A stretch of 64,000 bases of DNA from Parapedobacter pyrenivorans_A (GTDB taxonomy: Bacteria; Bacteroidota; Bacteroidia; Sphingobacteriales; Sphingobacteriaceae): positions 1 to 64,000 of the forward strand of contig NZ_JBHEUZ010000005.1 in the NCBI RefSeq assembly GCF_041925275.1, in the 5' to 3' direction. Both the position numbers and the translations under genes were made by a program. Shown here in pieces: positions 61,753-64,000 of this stretch (the first letter of the stretch is position 1; each line of letters starts with the position of its first letter). The notes under the pieces are model-generated. The model worked only from the letters and a program-made list of their open reading frames with translations. It searched no databases and was not told the origin of the DNA.

Positions 61753-63087
61753 TTATGGATTCATTTGGTATTCGGGGTCTGTCGGATCATACAACCTCCC
61801 CACCATCTTGATCTGCCGGTACAGCAAGAATATCACAATCAGCGAAAGCGATATGAAAATCCCCGTAAACAGGTAGAATGAATAGACAATCCCGGGCATG
61901 GGCGTCACCGCGTCGGCTGTACGCATCACCTCATGGATAATCCACGGCTGGCGGCCCACTTCGGTGACGGTCCACCCGGCCTCCAGCGCGATATACCCCA
62001 TCGGAATAGCGATTACAAATAGCCGCAGTAGCCAACGGCTGGACAGCCAAGGCCGTTTGCGGATCAACCCATACAGGTAGACGACCGCCAGCGCCGCCAG
62101 CAGCATCCCCAACCCGATCATAAGCTGAAACGCATAGTGCGTCACCGCCACCGGCGGACGGTTCTCGCGCGGCACATCCTTGAGCCCCATCACCGGCTTG
62201 TCGATATCACCATGGGTAAGAAAACTCAGCAGTCCCGGTATTTTCAACGCATACCGCACCGTATCGTTCGCCTCATCCGGGATGCCCCCTACGATAAACG
62301 GTGCCCGCGGCTCGGTGTCAAAATGTGCTTCCATTGCCGCCAGCTTCACCGGCTGCCGCTTGGCCACATCTTTCGCCGAAATATCTCCGCTGATGGGCTG
62401 CAATAATGCCGCGATACATGCCGAAAGTGCCGCAATACGAAATGCCGCATGGTGGAACGATGTGTTTTTCCCTTTCAACAGCATCAGGGCGTGCACGCCA
62501 GCAACGGCGAAACCCGTGGCGACAAAAGCAGCCAGCACCATGTGCAATGCCTGTGAAAACCATGCGTCGTTAAACATCGCAGCAATGGGATCGATGTTGA
62601 GGTATTCCCCGTCGACATAGTCAAAACCTGCCGGACTGTTCATCCACGCATTCGCGGCCACCACCAGGATACCGGAAGCGATACCACTCAGGCCCACCAC
62701 CACACCGGTCGCCCAGTGGAACCACCGGTTAAACCGCCCCCATCCATACAGGAAAAATCCAAGCGCAATGGCCTCGATGAAAAAAGCGGTGCCTTCCAGC
62801 GAAAATGGCATGCCGAAAATCGGGCCGGCATGCTCCATGAAGGTCGGCCATAGTAACCCCAGCTCAAAAGAGAGCATCGTTCCCGACACAGCGCCTGTGG
62901 CAAAAAATATGGCTACCCCCCGGCTCCAGGCTTTGGTAAGTCCTTTGTACAACGCATTGCCCGTTTTCAGGTAAATGAAATGCGAAATGGACATAAAAAA
63001 CGGCATCACCATGCCGATGCATGCAAAAATGATATGGAAACCCAGGGACATGGCCATCTGTGAACGGGCCGCGAGAAAATCATCCAT
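61753..63087 (-). CDS. cydA: Cytochrome bd oxidase subunit I
   Basis: 444 residues, start MDDFLAARSQMAMSLGFHI with the haem-ligand histidine region; FATGAVSGTMLSFELGLLWPTFM, and VTEVGRQPWIIHEVMRTADAVTP (GRQPW signature). A short quinol-binding loop is apparent. Oxidises menaquinol and reduces oxygen. Promoter-like TAGCTTTG at 63111-63118. Confidence 0.96.
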   Translation of the reverse strand: MDDFLAARSQMAMSLGFHIIFACIGMVMPFFMSISHFIYLKTGNALYKGLTKAWSRGVAIFFATGAVSGTMLSFELGLLWPTFMEHAGPIFGMPFSLEGTAFFIEAIALGFFLYGWGRFNRWFHWATGVVVGLSGIASGILVVAANAWMNSPAGFDYVDGEYLNIDPIAAMFNDAWFSQALHMVLAAFVATGFAVAGVHALMLLKGKNTSFHHAAFRIAALSACIAALLQPISGDISAKDVAKRQPVKLAAMEAHFDTEPRAPFIVGGIPDEANDTVRYALKIPGLLSFLTHGDIDKPVMGLKDVPRENRPPVAVTHYAFQLMIGLGMLLAALAVVYLYGLIRKRPWLSSRWLLRLFVIAIPMGYIALEAGWTVTEVGRQPWIIHEVMRTADAVTPMPGIVYSFYLFTGIFISLSLIVIFLLYRQIKMVGRLYDPTDPEYQMNP

Positions 63088-63110
63088 GGCGATACTGCGA
63101 TTTGTCTCCC

Positions 63111-63118
63111 CAAAGCTA
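63111..63118 (-). promoter_or_regulatory. -7 element (TAGCTTTG) of cydAB
   Basis: TAnnTTTG on the minus strand, 23 bases before the cydA ATG. Confidence 0.5.
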
Positions 63119-63219
63119 CGCAATAACGATAGGCAATGCCCGCGATTTAGGAAATAGATTTCCGGAATATCTAATTTGAAACTTTTCTAAATTAGATAGC
63201 GCCAAATGCTTCTTGCCAT

Positions 63220-63385
63220 TCAACCATTTTGTCCGGTTCCTCTCGGACGCTTCTTCCGTTTGCCCCACCAGATATAAAACCCGGTAATCGGCAAGCTGGC
63301 GCAGATGAGACTGGCGATGAAATAGAGGATTTTGGTGGCTATCAGCTGGCACACAGCTACTGGAAATCCGGTATAAAAATATACA
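63220..63385 (-). pseudogene. C-terminal remnant of a PepSY-associated membrane protein
   Basis: The reading frame ending at 63220 encodes, over its last 55 or so residues, YTGFPVAVCQLIATKILYF, IASLICASLPITGFYIWWG and KRKK, the last membrane helix and IWWG(K/R)KKK end typical of PepSY-associated transmembrane proteins (about 380-500 residues when whole). Upstream of about 63385 the similarity stops and the frame runs antisense into the next gene's start, so the first four-fifths is missing. Confidence 0.65.
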
Positions 63386-63420
63386 CATATCCAGCGATTG
63401 ACCACAGTCGGCGGGCGGGC

Positions 63421-63428
63421 TACCTTTG
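63421..63428 (+). promoter_or_regulatory. -7 element (TACCTTTG) five bases before lipoprotein start
   Basis: Exact TAnnTTTG immediately before ATG 63434. Confidence 0.6.
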
Positions 63429-63433
63429 GTGTT

Positions 63434-64000
63434 ATGAAAGCTTTATCCATCAGATTTGTTAACGCCCGGTTTAGGGCTGCCTGGGGTGTCGCCCTGTTTG
63501 CCATGTTTAGCTGCAGCTGCGAAAAGGACCCGGCTACGCCGGGACTGGGGAGCAACGTAGAACGGATATCCCTGTTGCTCGATTATGAAGCAGGCTATGG
63601 CGGGTATGTTTATCCCGTACATAATCCGTATGTGTTTTTTAAGGACGGCAGGTATGTGAAAGAACCTAAGATACCGGTGAATGAACTCAATCTGGATGCC
63701 TTGACGACCGAACAGGCGGTGAATTGGGGCACCTGGAAACGATCTGGCAGTGACGTCATTCTCACCAATCGGGATGGCGATGATTCGGAAAAGGAATGGC
63801 CGGGGGCGCAAGCGTTCGCCGCGAAAAAGGGTGAGTCGCTGAGTGGTGCCTTTGGTTCCATTTCCGGCGGGGGCAACCTGGCTGTTGGAGGTACGGTGGG
63901 AGTCATCTCCTACAGTAGCATGACCTTCACGCCGGATGGCTGGTTTACCAACGAAAAACTCGGAGGCGGCACCAACAGCGATCATTCCGCATTTTCGCGG
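63434..64000 (+). CDS. Predicted lipoprotein, 3' end beyond the window
   Basis: 189 codons are visible, open to the window edge. N-terminus MKALSIRFVNARFRAAWGVA then LFAMFSCSCEKD, a lipobox (Cys near residue 27 or 29). Later parts contain NWGTWKRSGSDVILTNRDG and a Gly/Ser-rich GSISGGGNLAVGG. It resembles uncharacterised Bacteroidota surface lipoproteins with WG.W repeats; no family was recognised. Divergent from the PepSY remnant and cydAB. Confidence 0.75.
   Translation, partial: MKALSIRFVNARFRAAWGVALFAMFSCSCEKDPATPGLGSNVERISLLLDYEAGYGGYVYPVHNPYVFFKDGRYVKEPKIPVNELNLDALTTEQAVNWGTWKRSGSDVILTNRDGDDSEKEWPGAQAFAAKKGESLSGAFGSISGGGNLAVGGTVGVISYSSMTFTPDGWFTNEKLGGGTNSDHSAFSR

Larger units (their letters stand above)
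63088..63433. other. Region between cydA and the partial lipoprotein gene, 346 bases
   Basis: Contains the cydA promoter element, the PepSY remnant (63220-63385) and the promoter of the lipoprotein gene. The stretch 63120-63219 holds nothing I can name. Confidence 0.6.

Overview
The window reads as chromosome of a Bacteroidota bacterium, most likely a member or relative of the Sphingobacteriaceae with a fairly high G+C content (a little over half by eye). Evidence: the Bacteroidota promoter (TTTG, about 20 bases, TAnnTTTG) recurs upstream of many genes; families largely confined to this phylum are present (DUF4293, a macroglobulin/TonB-plug protein without a barrel, a 40-residue membrane protein, large FtsX-type permeases); and respiration genes are cydAB plus a CytoC_RC-type cytochrome. 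Gene density is high, mostly housekeeping or envelope genes, with no prophage, CRISPR array or complete transposon in view.

Layout. 1-143: the 5' end of a group IIC intron sitting just after a Rho-independent terminator. 144-3108: thioredoxin-like TlpA protein, two TPM-domain proteins and LemA on the minus strand. 3207-4869: FAD dehydrogenase and tRNA-Gly(CCC). 4951-9307: sufBCD and a divergent Lrp/AsnC regulator. 9310-17493: ung, small membrane proteins, typA, kbl, a conserved unknown, idi. 17653-24352: S41 protease, an ABC ATPase and a large FtsX permease whose upstream regions share paired palindromes, an MFS exporter, and a 21-bp tandem repeat array. 24377-35813: NUDIX hydrolase, phosphohexomutase, cytochrome c, acetyltransferase, dienoyl-CoA-reductase-like and enoyl-CoA-hydratase-like genes, the macroglobulin/TonB-plug protein, purD, patB-like lyase, DUF1080 protein, 40-residue protein. 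35810-43479: EamA exporter, an ECF sigma/anti-sigma/DUF4097 operon, and DUF4153 and patatin-like membrane proteins diverging from it. 43615-52686: PAP2-like protein, amidohydrolase, rlmN, comF, VanZ protein, gcvH, anmK, DUF2461, cdsA, DUF2007, CPBP protease. 52802-64000: aspartyl protease with PDZ, YceI, OsmC, metZ, DoxX, pdhB, futalosine hydrolase, lpxK, cydAB, a PepSY remnant, and a lipoprotein cut by the window end.

How the parts fit: envelope building and turnover (lpxK, cdsA, anmK, patatin, DUF4097/sigma module), Fe-S assembly (sufBCD), one-carbon/amino-acid metabolism (kbl, gcvH, metZ, patB), and menaquinone-linked respiration (mqnB-like futalosine hydrolase, possibly the amidohydrolase, and cytochrome bd). 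The least explained parts are the 21-bp array (21502-21753), the shared palindrome pairs (20043-20080 and 24316-24352), the intron at the left edge, the patatin protein with an altered nucleophile motif, and several orphan inverted repeats.
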